Source of the DNA: Solirubrobacter taibaiensis
Lineage (GTDB): Bacteria > Actinomycetota > Thermoleophilia > Solirubrobacterales > Solirubrobacteraceae
DNA length: 64,000 nucleotides
Assembly (NCBI GenBank): GCA_027587225.1
Contig: JAPDDQ010000003.1
Span: 62,001 to 126,000 of the forward strand
Reading direction: 5' to 3'
Each line of letters begins with the position of its first letter. The stretch's first letter is position 1. Both the position numbers and the translations under genes were made by a program. The notes under the pieces are model-generated. The model did no database searches. It saw only the letters and a program-made list of their open reading frames with translations, and was not told the DNA's origin. Shown one piece after another: positions 16,381 to 24,647 of this stretch.

Positions 16381-17040
16381 CTACTGTCGTAGCGAGGCGT
16401 AGAACCGTTCGATGACGGTGATGACGTCGAAGGCCTCGGGGTCGAGCGTCCACTGGACGACAAGTCCGTCGAACAGCGCGACCTGCTGGGTGGCCAGGGC
16501 CGGGACGTCGACGTCGGCGCGGAGTTCGCCGCGCTCCTGGGCGACGGTGAGCATGTGCGTGACGTTCTCTCGCATGCGGCGGTTGCGGTCGACGAACCAC
16601 GTGTGCGCCGCGTGGGTTGGGTCGACGCTTTCGGCCATGAGGACGGAGATCAAGGTCGCGGTCTGGCGGTGATGTTCAAGCCGGTGACGCATCGCGGCCA
16701 GCAGTCCATCGATGAGGGTTGGCGCCGACTCGGTTGCCTGCCGGTAGCCCTCCTCGTCGGCCAGGTCATAAGCGTCAAGCACGCCAACGAGGAGGTGCTC
16801 CTTCGTCGGGAAGTAGTGCATGGCGCCCTGCTCGGTGATCCCGACCTCGGCGGCCAAGGACGCAAGGGAGACCTTGCGGTAGCCCTGGACGGCGAACGAC
16901 TTAGCGGCGGCGTCAAGCAACTCGGCTCGCCGCTGTTGTCCCTTGCGCGTCTTTGGGAGGGCGAGCGGGCGGACGTCCACTGAAAACAGGCTAGTGGGCC
17001 GTTGGTCCGGCGCTTTGGTCGAGACGCGAGCAGAAGGCAT
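16381..17040 (-). CDS. TetR-family transcriptional regulator
   Basis: 219 aa. The DNA-binding domain lies at residues about 30-80 (RRAELLDAAAKSFAVQGYRKVSLASLAAEVGITEQGAMHYFPTKEHLLVGVL, a standard TetR HTH with the Y-F-x-x-K-E motif). The C-terminal ligand domain ends with a helix pair (ALFDGLVVQWTLDPEAFD). A 30-residue N-terminal extension precedes the HTH; the true start may be further in. It is divergent from the copper-protein operon, and an inverted repeat covers the promoter between them, so autoregulation and control of 17162-24352 are likely. Confidence 0.92.
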   Translation of the reverse strand: MPSARVSTKAPDQRPTSLFSVDVRPLALPKTRKGQQRRAELLDAAAKSFAVQGYRKVSLASLAAEVGITEQGAMHYFPTKEHLLVGVLDAYDLADEEGYRQATESAPTLIDGLLAAMRHRLEHHRQTATLISVLMAESVDPTHAAHTWFVDRNRRMRENVTHMLTVAQERGELRADVDVPALATQQVALFDGLVVQWTLDPEAFDVITVIERFYASLRQ

Positions 17041-17049
17041 ATCGGTTGG

Positions 17050-17078
17050 TTGACAAACTAGCTAGTCCCAGCTAGGTT
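17050..17078 (+). promoter_or_regulatory. Promoter with overlapping TetR operator candidate
   Basis: TTGACA (17050-17055), a 17-bp spacer and TAGGTT (17073-17078). The spacer holds the inverted repeat AACTAGCT...AGCTAGGTT, so a bound dimer would cover the -35 to -10 region. Confidence 0.6.
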
Positions 17079-17161
17079 TTCTACTGTTGGGTCTGAGGGA
17101 CCGGAGGCATCGCACGAGGAGCAAGACGCGATGCCGGTTGAGCACGAGGAGGAGGGTGTCG

Positions 17162-20100
17162 GTGCGTTCTGCGCTGAACCGCGACCGCTGGGTCGCGTCG
17201 AGTACTGCTGGGCCGAAGCGGGCGTGGATGCGCTGTCTGTCGGCAATGGTTGCTGCGGTTGCGGGTGTGATGTTGTTCGCGCCGGCGGCAGTTCAAGCGC
17301 AGGCGGACGCGCCGAGGGTGCTGCTGTACACGGGCACGATGGGCTTCCGGCACGCGGAGGCGATCGACCAGGGCGCGCCGGTGCTGAAGGCCGCGCTGGA
17401 GGGCATCGGCTATGCGGTCGACTGGAAGGATTGCAACGGCAACGTGTGCCGGGGCGCGGAGTTCAACCCGGCGATCTTCACTTCGGCGAACCTGGCCCAG
17501 TACGACGTCATCTTCTTCAGCAACGCGTCGGGCAGCACGCTGTTCGAGCCGGCTGAGCGCGCCGCGATCATCGACTTCGTCCAGAAGGGCGGTGGCATCG
17601 GCGGCAATCACGGCGCGGTCGACATGGGCGCCGCGTCGGTGACGTGGGACTGGTGGGACGGGGCGGAGCAGTCGGTCGTGGGCACGACAATGAACGCCCA
17701 CGCCGTGACGGACATCAACAACGTGGCCACCGTCCAGGTCTCCGATCACACGCACCTGGCGACGAAGGATCTGCCCGACACGTACGGGTTCGGCGACGAG
17801 CAGTACAACCCGAAGCGCAACGTGCGCGGCACGCATCACGTGCTCGCGACGCTGGACGAGACCACGTACACGCCCGGGCCGAACGGCATCGGGCAGGACC
17901 ATCCGACGACGTGGTGCAAGCTCTACGACGGCGCCAACGTGCAGGACGGCACCGCGACGCCCAAGCGCTACACCGACGGCCGTGCGTGGACGACCACGAT
18001 GGGCCACTTCGGGGCCAACTACACGGAGAACGGCGGCAACAACGCGCTGGTCAAGCAGCTTGTCGGCGGCATCCGCTGGCTGGCGGGCGAGGGCAATAAG
18101 TCCGACTGCTCGGGCACGGTCTGGTCCAGCTACTCGCGCGAGGTGCTGGTCTCCAACACCAACGGCGCGATCGCGGTCGACGTGGCCGAGGACGGCAAGG
18201 TCTACTGGAGCGAGATCGGCTCCAACGCGGACGGCACCTACCCGGCCTACAGCCTCACAGGTTACGTGCGGGTGCACGACCCCAAGGGCGCACCGAACAA
18301 CAACACGATCGTCGCCTCGATCCCGGTCCGCTCGGACTATGCGGCCTCTGAGGACGGCGTCCTGGGCATGAAGCTCGAGCCGGGCTTCAATCCGGCCGAT
18401 CCGGCGAAGCGCGACCTGTACGTCTACTACTCACCGCGCGCGGACTTCCCCACCACGGGCAACGCCGCGGTGGTCGGGTACAACCAGATCAGCCGCTTCA
18501 CCGTCAACGAGCTCGGCACCGCTCTGGTCGCCGGCTCTGAGCGCGTGATCCTGAGGGTGCCGAAGATCAAGATCGCCGGCAATCCGGTGATCTTCCCCGG
18601 CGGCCCCGCGAGCAGCACGCCGGGTCACGTGGGTGGCGCGGGCCTGGACTTCGACATGGACGGCAACCTCGTTCTCGGTGTCGGCGACGACGCCGTGCCG
18701 GCCGGCAACGGCCACAACAACTATCCGCCGATGGAGCATCGTGCGTCCGAGCGCGCCGACGCTCGCAAGACGTCGGCCAACACGGGCGACCTGCGCGGCA
18801 AGGTGCTTCGGATCAAGCCGCTGGAGGACATCGCGGCGGGCACCGCGCCCGGAGCGGGAGCGACGTACAGCACGCCGGCGACGAACATGTTCGCGGACGA
18901 CGAGGACCCCAAGACCCGTCCCGAGATCTTCGCGATGGGCTTCCGCCAGCCGTTCACGGTGCACGCGGACCCGGCCAAGAAGGACACGGTCGTGGTCGGC
19001 GAGTACTGCCACGACAACACGGCCGCGCAGGCCGACCGCGCACCCGCGGGCACGTGCGAATGGAACCTGATCGACAAGCCCGCGTTCTTCGGCTGGCCGT
19101 TCTGCGTCGGCGACAACTCCCCGGCGCGCACAACGACCCGCTGGGACTACACGACCAACAGCACGACCGGGCAGAAGTACGACTGCTCACAGAGCTCGCT
19201 GCCATCCGATATCCGCTACGACCCGCCCGGTGGCGGCAACGACAGCTCAGAGCCGACCAACGACGGCCTGGCCGAGATCCCCGGTCCGGCCGCGCCGGCG
19301 ACGATCTGGAAGTCGCTGGACAACCAGCAGCCGACCTCGAGTTTCGGTGACCTCAGCGCCGGCGGCATGCAGCCCATTTCCGGCCCGATCTATCGCTACA
19401 ACGGCCGGCCCGCCGGCAGCGGCGGCCGCTTCCCGGGCTACTGGGACGGAGCCTGGCTGATCCACAATCGCGGCTCCGATGACGGCTTCTGGAAGGAGGT
19501 GCGCCTGCGCGAGGACAACAACAAGATGCTGCGGGTGCAGAACTTCCTGCCGACCAACCAGTTCGGCAACCCGGCCCAGGGCCTGGTGATCGGTACGCAG
19601 TTCGGCCCGGACGGCGCGCTGTACATGACCAAGTTCCCGGTCTCGTGCTGCCGGCTCGCGCTCGACAGCGGCGATGGTGAGCCGCTGGTGCGCATCAAGT
19701 TCAACGTCCAGGACAAGTGCGACGAGGACACCGACGCGCCCACCGTCTCGCACGAGCTCACCGCCGCCGAGGTCCCGAACCAGGCCGGCCAGTACTACAA
19801 CAAGGTCCGCCTCACGCTGACCGCCGCCGACAACGGCTGCGCGGGGATCGACACCACCGAGTACCGCATCGACGGGGGCGAGTGGAGGAGCTATCTCGAC
19901 CCGGTCGACGTGACCGCGGCCGGGGCGCACACCGTCGAGTACCGCAGCACGGACACGTTCCGCAACGTGTCGGCTACCGGGACGACGAGTTTCACGATCG
20001 TTGCGATCAACGACTCCGCGGCGCCGCAGAGCACGCTGCAGGTCAACGGCGCCGCGCCGCTGGCCAGCTACAACGACGTCGTCGCGCTTCGGCTCACCGC

Positions 20101-22099
20101 TGCGGACCCGGCCGGCAGCGGCGTCGCCTCGGGCGTCAAGAGCACCGAGTACACGATCAACGGCGGGGCGCCGATCAAGCTCGCGCCGGGTGATCTCCCG
20201 CACGCGGTCTCGCTCACGCGCAGCGGCGCCTACACGATCGAGTACCACTCCGCTGATGTCGTCGGCAACGTCGAGACGACCAAGCAGGTCAAGTTCAAGA
20301 TCGAGGACGGCCTAGAGCTGCTGTCCTGCACAAGCCCCCGGTCCGACCGCTTCGACGGGACGACGCTCGACCCCCAATGGGAGATCCTGCGCTCGGTGCC
20401 GGCCGGCCTGCGCCTGCAGAACGGCCGGGTGTCGATCGACGCGCTTGGCCCGCAGCCCGGTCAGCCCGAGTGGGACATGAAGGGCCCGCTCGCGAGCGCC
20501 AAGAACGTGCTGCTGCAGAAGGCGCCCACCTACGGTCCGTGGCGCACGACTACCACCATCGACACCGCCGACCTGACGCGCTTCGGCGCGCCGGGCGCGG
20601 GCATCGAGGCCGGAATCGTCGTATGGGAGGCCGAGAACCCGAACAAGTTCAGCAAGTTCGTGCTCTCCCGAGGCAGCTTCAGCGACCCCACCTACGTGGT
20701 CAAGCAGGAGCACACCGTCGGCGGCGTCAGCACCCTGCAGGCCGGCCGCGACGTCTCGCGCCCCACCGGCGACCTCGCCAAGGTCACGATCCGCGTTACC
20801 AAGTCCACGCTCAACGGCGAGACCTACGGCGAGTACTCACTCGACGGCGGGGCGAGCTGGACGAGCATCGGCGACCGGACGTCGGCCGGCGACTTCGACG
20901 GCCCAGTACGCATCGGTCTCATCAGCCGTCGCCAGATCGACCTCACGGTCGCCGGCTTCCCGGGGCAGCCGATCGCGCACTTCGAGCGCTTCGACATCGA
21001 AGCCTCCGACTGCGACGGTCCGACGACGACGGCTGCGCTCCAGCCGGGCCAGCCGACCGTCGGGGGCAGCTACACGGGGCCGGTGAACGTCGCGCTGTCA
21101 GCCACCGACCCGGTGGTCAACCCGTCCGGTGCCGAGCCCAAGACGCACGTGGTCACCGGCCTCCCGTACGAATGGGACCGCAAGGCCCTGACGGTCACGC
21201 GCGGGGACACGGTCAGGTGGGACTTCGCGGGCCTGTTCCACGACGTGTGCATCGACACCACCGCACCGACCGTCCCGCAGTACACGGTCAACTGCGGCAC
21301 CGACGAGCGCGTGGCCAGCGCCATCAACGGCGCGACCAGTGGCCAGCGCCAGTTCAACCAGGCCGGGACGTACACGTTCTACTGCTCGTTCCACATGCCG
21401 AGCATGACCGGGACGGTCACGGTCGAAGGTGGGACGCAGAACGTGCCGTCCGGCGTCACGTTCACCGAATACCGCGTCGACGCGGGCGAGTGGACGCGCA
21501 AGGCCAACGACGCCAAGAGCGAGCCGTTCAAGACCGCCGTGACCGTGGCCTCGCTCGGCAAGCACCTCGTCGAGTACCGCTCCGGCGACGGCGCCGAGAA
21601 CGAGGAGGCAATCAAGTCGGTGGCCTTCGAGATCACCGAGCCCAAGATCGAGCCGACCCCGGACCCCGGCACGCCACAGCCCGGCAACCCGCCCGCCACG
21701 AACCTGCCGGGCACCAACCCGCCGGACGCAATGCCGCATGCGAAGCCGACGGCGGCCAAGCTCAAGCAACTGCGGGCCATCACGACCGGCAAGTTCGCCA
21801 AGCAGGGCCTGAAGGTCAGCACGGCGTGCGAGGCGGGCTTTACCGGCAAAGCCACGATCAGCGTCAGCAAGAGCGAAGCCCGCAAGCTCGGACTCAAGAA
21901 GGCCACGACGCTCGTGTCGAAGGCGATCACCTGCGGCACTTCCGACCGCGCCACGGCGACGCTGACGCTCTCCAAGAAGCTGCAGCGCGCCTTCAGCAAG
22001 AGCAAGAAGGCCGTCACGCTCACCGTCAAGGTCACGCTGGGAGCCGGCTCGATGGCTACCAGCAGCAGCCAGACGCTGAAGCTCAAGGCCGCGAAGTAA
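17162..22099 (+). CDS. Giant exported ThuA / sorbosone-type dehydrogenase / cupredoxin multidomain protein
   Basis: 1645 aa from a GTG six bases after GAGGAGGAGG. The order is: signal peptide (LSAMVAAVAGVMLFAPAAVQA); ThuA domain about 50-310 (FFSNASGSTLF, GGGIGGNHGAVD); beta-propeller sugar dehydrogenase of the PQQ/sorbosone type about 325-850 (LGMKLEPGF, GGAGLDFDMDGNLVLGVGDD, GFRQPFTVH, FGPDGALYMTKF); two Ig-like repeats (TTEYRIDGGEW, STEYTINGG); a concanavalin-like DUF1349-type domain about 1070-1290; and a cupredoxin about 1310-1430 (FHDVCID, then YCSFHMPSMTG). A third Ig-like repeat follows, then a Pro linker and a basic C-terminal beta domain. It probably oxidises or binds a sugar outside the cell with electron transfer to copper. 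First gene of the TetR-facing operon. Confidence 0.85.
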   Translation: MRSALNRDRWVASSTAGPKRAWMRCLSAMVAAVAGVMLFAPAAVQAQADAPRVLLYTGTMGFRHAEAIDQGAPVLKAALEGIGYAVDWKDCNGNVCRGAEFNPAIFTSANLAQYDVIFFSNASGSTLFEPAERAAIIDFVQKGGGIGGNHGAVDMGAASVTWDWWDGAEQSVVGTTMNAHAVTDINNVATVQVSDHTHLATKDLPDTYGFGDEQYNPKRNVRGTHHVLATLDETTYTPGPNGIGQDHPTTWCKLYDGANVQDGTATPKRYTDGRAWTTTMGHFGANYTENGGNNALVKQLVGGIRWLAGEGNKSDCSGTVWSSYSREVLVSNTNGAIAVDVAEDGKVYWSEIGSNADGTYPAYSLTGYVRVHDPKGAPNNNTIVASIPVRSDYAASEDGVLGMKLEPGFNPADPAKRDLYVYYSPRADFPTTGNAAVVGYNQISRFTVNELGTALVAGSERVILRVPKIKIAGNPVIFPGGPASSTPGHVGGAGLDFDMDGNLVLGVGDDAVPAGNGHNNYPPMEHRASERADARKTSANTGDLRGKVLRIKPLEDIAAGTAPGAGATYSTPATNMFADDEDPKTRPEIFAMGFRQPFTVHADPAKKDTVVVGEYCHDNTAAQADRAPAGTCEWNLIDKPAFFGWPFCVGDNSPARTTTRWDYTTNSTTGQKYDCSQSSLPSDIRYDPPGGGNDSSEPTNDGLAEIPGPAAPATIWKSLDNQQPTSSFGDLSAGGMQPISGPIYRYNGRPAGSGGRFPGYWDGAWLIHNRGSDDGFWKEVRLREDNNKMLRVQNFLPTNQFGNPAQGLVIGTQFGPDGALYMTKFPVSCCRLALDSGDGEPLVRIKFNVQDKCDEDTDAPTVSHELTAAEVPNQAGQYYNKVRLTLTAADNGCAGIDTTEYRIDGGEWRSYLDPVDVTAAGAHTVEYRSTDTFRNVSATGTTSFTIVAINDSAAPQSTLQVNGAAPLASYNDVVALRLTAADPAGSGVASGVKSTEYTINGGAPIKLAPGDLPHAVSLTRSGAYTIEYHSADVVGNVETTKQVKFKIEDGLELLSCTSPRSDRFDGTTLDPQWEILRSVPAGLRLQNGRVSIDALGPQPGQPEWDMKGPLASAKNVLLQKAPTYGPWRTTTTIDTADLTRFGAPGAGIEAGIVVWEAENPNKFSKFVLSRGSFSDPTYVVKQEHTVGGVSTLQAGRDVSRPTGDLAKVTIRVTKSTLNGETYGEYSLDGGASWTSIGDRTSAGDFDGPVRIGLISRRQIDLTVAGFPGQPIAHFERFDIEASDCDGPTTTAALQPGQPTVGGSYTGPVNVALSATDPVVNPSGAEPKTHVVTGLPYEWDRKALTVTRGDTVRWDFAGLFHDVCIDTTAPTVPQYTVNCGTDERVASAINGATSGQRQFNQAGTYTFYCSFHMPSMTGTVTVEGGTQNVPSGVTFTEYRVDAGEWTRKANDAKSEPFKTAVTVASLGKHLVEYRSGDGAENEEAIKSVAFEITEPKIEPTPDPGTPQPGNPPATNLPGTNPPDAMPHAKPTAAKLKQLRAITTGKFAKQGLKVSTACEAGFTGKATISVSKSEARKLGLKKATTLVSKAITCGTSDRATATLTLSKKLQRAFSKSKKAVTLTVKVTLGAGSMATSSSQTLKLKAAK

Positions 22100-22160
22100 C
22101 GACCACCACGCACGAGCCGGGCCCCTCACCGGGCCCGGCTCGAAGGACCTGAGACTCCTC

Positions 22161-23642
22161 ATGAGAACCGGACGATCCCGCACCGAGGACTGGTCGCGGC
22201 GCGACTTCATGCGCAACGGCAGCTACTCGATCGCGCTGCTGTGCAGCTTCGGCACGCCGAGCGCCTTGAAGGGCAACCGCATCACGACCTCCGCGGCTCA
22301 CCGCGCGCAGGCACGGTCGCCGTTCGCGCCCTTTCAGCGTGATCTGCCAGTCATGCCCGAACTCAAACCGACCTCGACCCGTGGCGGCCGCGATCTCTAC
22401 GACGTCGCCATCCGTGACGCCACGGCCGAGATCCTGCCTGGCTTTCAGACGCCGATCTACGGCTACAACGGCCTCTACCCAGGACCGACCATCCGCGCCC
22501 GCAAAGGGCGGCCGGCCATCGTCCGTCAGCGCAACCGACTGTCGTTCGACACCAACGTGCACCTGCACGGCGGCTACGTCCCGTCCGCACACGACGGGCA
22601 TCCGATGGACGTGATCGCGCCCGGCGCTGGGTTCGACTACACGTACCCCAACGACCAGGACGGCGCGTTCCTCTGGTACCACGACCACGCCCACGGCCGC
22701 ACCTCCTGGACGCTGTACCACGGCCTTGTCGGCGCCTACCTGCTCGGTGACGAGCGCGAGCAAGACCTCGAGCTGCCGCAGGGCGAGTACGACGTGCCGC
22801 TGGTGCTGGCCGACCACGCCTTCAATAAGGACGGCTCGTTCCGCTACGCCGAGAACGTGGATCTCGGCTTCCGCGGCGACACGCTCCTGGTCAACGGCGC
22901 GGTCTCCCCGCGGATGGCCGTCAAGCGTCGCATCTACCGGCTGCGCTTCCTGAACGCATCGAACGCCCGCTCCTACGAGCTCCAGCTCGGGCAAGGCCGC
23001 CAGATGCTGCAGATCGCCAGCGACGGCGGGCTGCTCGAGTCGCCCGTCGCGCGCTCGAGCTTCCCGCTGCACCCCGCCGAGCGTATCGAGGTCCTCGTGG
23101 ACTTCCGCAGCTTCAAGCCGGGATCGCAGCTCATCCTCAAGAACACCGCCGGCGAAGCCACCACCACCGCTGTCATGCGCTTCGACGTGGTTGATGGAGG
23201 CGGAGTCGAAGAGGCTCGCATGCCGCAGGGCCCGATGCGGACCATCGAGGCCATGCCTAAGCCCAAAGTGACCCGCAACTGGGATCTTTCGCTGGCGACC
23301 GCCTCGGGCATCCAGTGGCAGATCGCCAACAAGGGCTTTGACCCTGTCCGGATCGACGTGCGCCCGCGATTGGGAACCTCGGAGCTCTGGACCTGGCACA
23401 ACCCGTCCAATCGCGTGCATCCGATGCACCTGCACGGCATGCTCTTCCGCGTCGTCAAACGCAGCAGCGGGACGATCCATCGCGGCGAACGCGGACTCAA
23501 AGACACCGTCGGCGTCCTGGCGGGGGAGACCGTCACCGTCCAGCCCTACTTCGGGCCCTACGCGGGTCGCTACGTCTTTCACTGCCACGCGCTCGAGCAC
23601 GGCGACAAAGCGATGATGCTCCAACTCGAGGTGGACAAATGA
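22161..23642 (+). CDS. Tat-exported multicopper oxidase (CotA/bilirubin-oxidase type)
   Basis: 493 aa. A twin-arginine leader (WSRRDFMRNGSYSIALL) is followed by three cupredoxin domains. All four copper-binding segments are present: HLHGG, WYHDHAHG, HPMHLHG and the type-1/type-3 HCHALEHGDKAMM with an axial Met. It couples one-electron oxidation of phenols, metals or a protein donor to reduction of O2 to water. The neighbouring cupredoxin-bearing proteins are natural electron partners. Located 61 bp after the giant gene; its stop overlaps the next start (ATGA). Confidence 0.95.
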   Translation: MRTGRSRTEDWSRRDFMRNGSYSIALLCSFGTPSALKGNRITTSAAHRAQARSPFAPFQRDLPVMPELKPTSTRGGRDLYDVAIRDATAEILPGFQTPIYGYNGLYPGPTIRARKGRPAIVRQRNRLSFDTNVHLHGGYVPSAHDGHPMDVIAPGAGFDYTYPNDQDGAFLWYHDHAHGRTSWTLYHGLVGAYLLGDEREQDLELPQGEYDVPLVLADHAFNKDGSFRYAENVDLGFRGDTLLVNGAVSPRMAVKRRIYRLRFLNASNARSYELQLGQGRQMLQIASDGGLLESPVARSSFPLHPAERIEVLVDFRSFKPGSQLILKNTAGEATTTAVMRFDVVDGGGVEEARMPQGPMRTIEAMPKPKVTRNWDLSLATASGIQWQIANKGFDPVRIDVRPRLGTSELWTWHNPSNRVHPMHLHGMLFRVVKRSSGTIHRGERGLKDTVGVLAGETVTVQPYFGPYAGRYVFHCHALEHGDKAMMLQLEVDK

Positions 23643-24352
23643 GGCGCTGCATCCTCGCTGGTGTTCTCGCGAGTGGAACCCTGTTCGCCGCTCCCGCCCA
23701 AGCCGCGGTCCAAGAGGTCAAAGGCCGCGACACGCTCGACTGGGACCGGCCGTCGATCGCAATTGCGCCTGGCGACACGGTGCACTGGACCTTCGACGGC
23801 ACCCAGCAGACACACAACGTCCAACCCGAAGTGGGAGCGACCTGGATGGCCGCCTCACCACTCGGCACACCGGCGGCGCCGTGGGAGCACACGTTCACGA
23901 CCGAGGGCACGTACACGTACTTCTGCCTGGTGCACCCGACCACCATGCGGGGCACCGTCGAGGTAACACGCGCGCCGATCGTGCCGGAGACCCCGCCACC
24001 GCCACCTCCGCTCAGCCAACAGCCCTTCGCGAACGATGCGCTCGGGGCGCTGCCCGCGGACAAGATCGCCCGCGACCGCACGAAGCCAACGCTCACCCGC
24101 GTGAGCGTGCGACGGGTCGCACGCGGGGCGCGCGTCAGCGTCCGGGTCTCAGAAGCATCCACGGTCACGATCAAGTTCAAGCGCGGCGTCAAGGTCGTCC
24201 TGCGCACCGAGACCAGCGGCAACGGAAACCAAACCCTCACCGTCCGTGACCGCCGGCTGCGAGCCGGGCGCTACCGCGTCGAGCTGCGCGCCGCCGACGT
24301 CGCGGGGAACACGTCGCGCCGGCGGACGGTACGCCTCACGCTCGGCACCTGA
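23639..24352 (+). CDS. Exported plastocyanin-like blue copper protein
   Basis: 237 aa. Signal peptide ends at AQAA. Residues about 25-105 are a cupredoxin with ligands His (QTHNV), Cys-x-x-x-His (FCLVHPTTM) and Met. A Pro-rich linker (PETPPPPPPL) leads to a basic C-terminal Ig-like domain (RVSVRVSEASTVTIKFKRG; ADVAGNTS) resembling the one at the end of the giant protein. It probably shuttles electrons to or from the multicopper oxidase, with which it is translationally coupled. Confidence 0.9.
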   Translation: MRRCILAGVLASGTLFAAPAQAAVQEVKGRDTLDWDRPSIAIAPGDTVHWTFDGTQQTHNVQPEVGATWMAASPLGTPAAPWEHTFTTEGTYTYFCLVHPTTMRGTVEVTRAPIVPETPPPPPPLSQQPFANDALGALPADKIARDRTKPTLTRVSVRRVARGARVSVRVSEASTVTIKFKRGVKVVLRTETSGNGNQTLTVRDRRLRAGRYRVELRAADVAGNTSRRRTVRLTLGT

Positions 24353-24433
24353 CCACGACTTCATCCTGGCCAGGACGGCCAGCATGAACCCGCGAGGCGC
24401 ACCAACTCCTCCGGTGTGTCTCGCGTACATGCG

Positions 24434-24465
24434 CTGCCGGGCCCGTCGACCCGCGGGCCCGGCAG
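24434..24465 (+). terminator. Hairpin ending the copper operon
   Basis: CTGCCGGGCCC and GGGCCCGGCAG form a perfect 11-bp stem around a 10-base loop, 82 bp past the cupredoxin stop. No T-run follows. Confidence 0.55.
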
Positions 24466-24525
24466 CTCGCGTGTCAGATCCGTGGCGAAGTTCGCTATGC
24501 GCCGGAGCGAAGACATGCCGGCACC

Positions 24526-24578
24526 TTGACAAAGAGAAAGACGTCGGGCTAGTTTAAATCGTTCTACTGGAACGATCT
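24526..24578 (+). promoter_or_regulatory. Promoter with LacI-type operator (MBL gene)
   Basis: TTGACA (24526-24531), an 18-bp spacer, TAGTTT (24550-24555), then the palindrome ATCGTTC-TACTG-GAACGAT (24558-24576) at about +1. One arm departs from TAGAACG to TGGAACG. Confidence 0.75.
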
Positions 24579-24647
24579 AGCATGGTCGGGGATCCAGTAG
24601 TCGTCGGGTCCGCGGTCGCGGACGCCTTGTTGAGGAGAGGGGACTTC

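Noticed and set aside
17081-23624. Long open frames on the minus strand opposite the copper operon
   Set aside because: They are rich in Arg, Ala, Val and Gly without family motifs and mirror third-position GC of the real plus-strand genes, which have clear domains.
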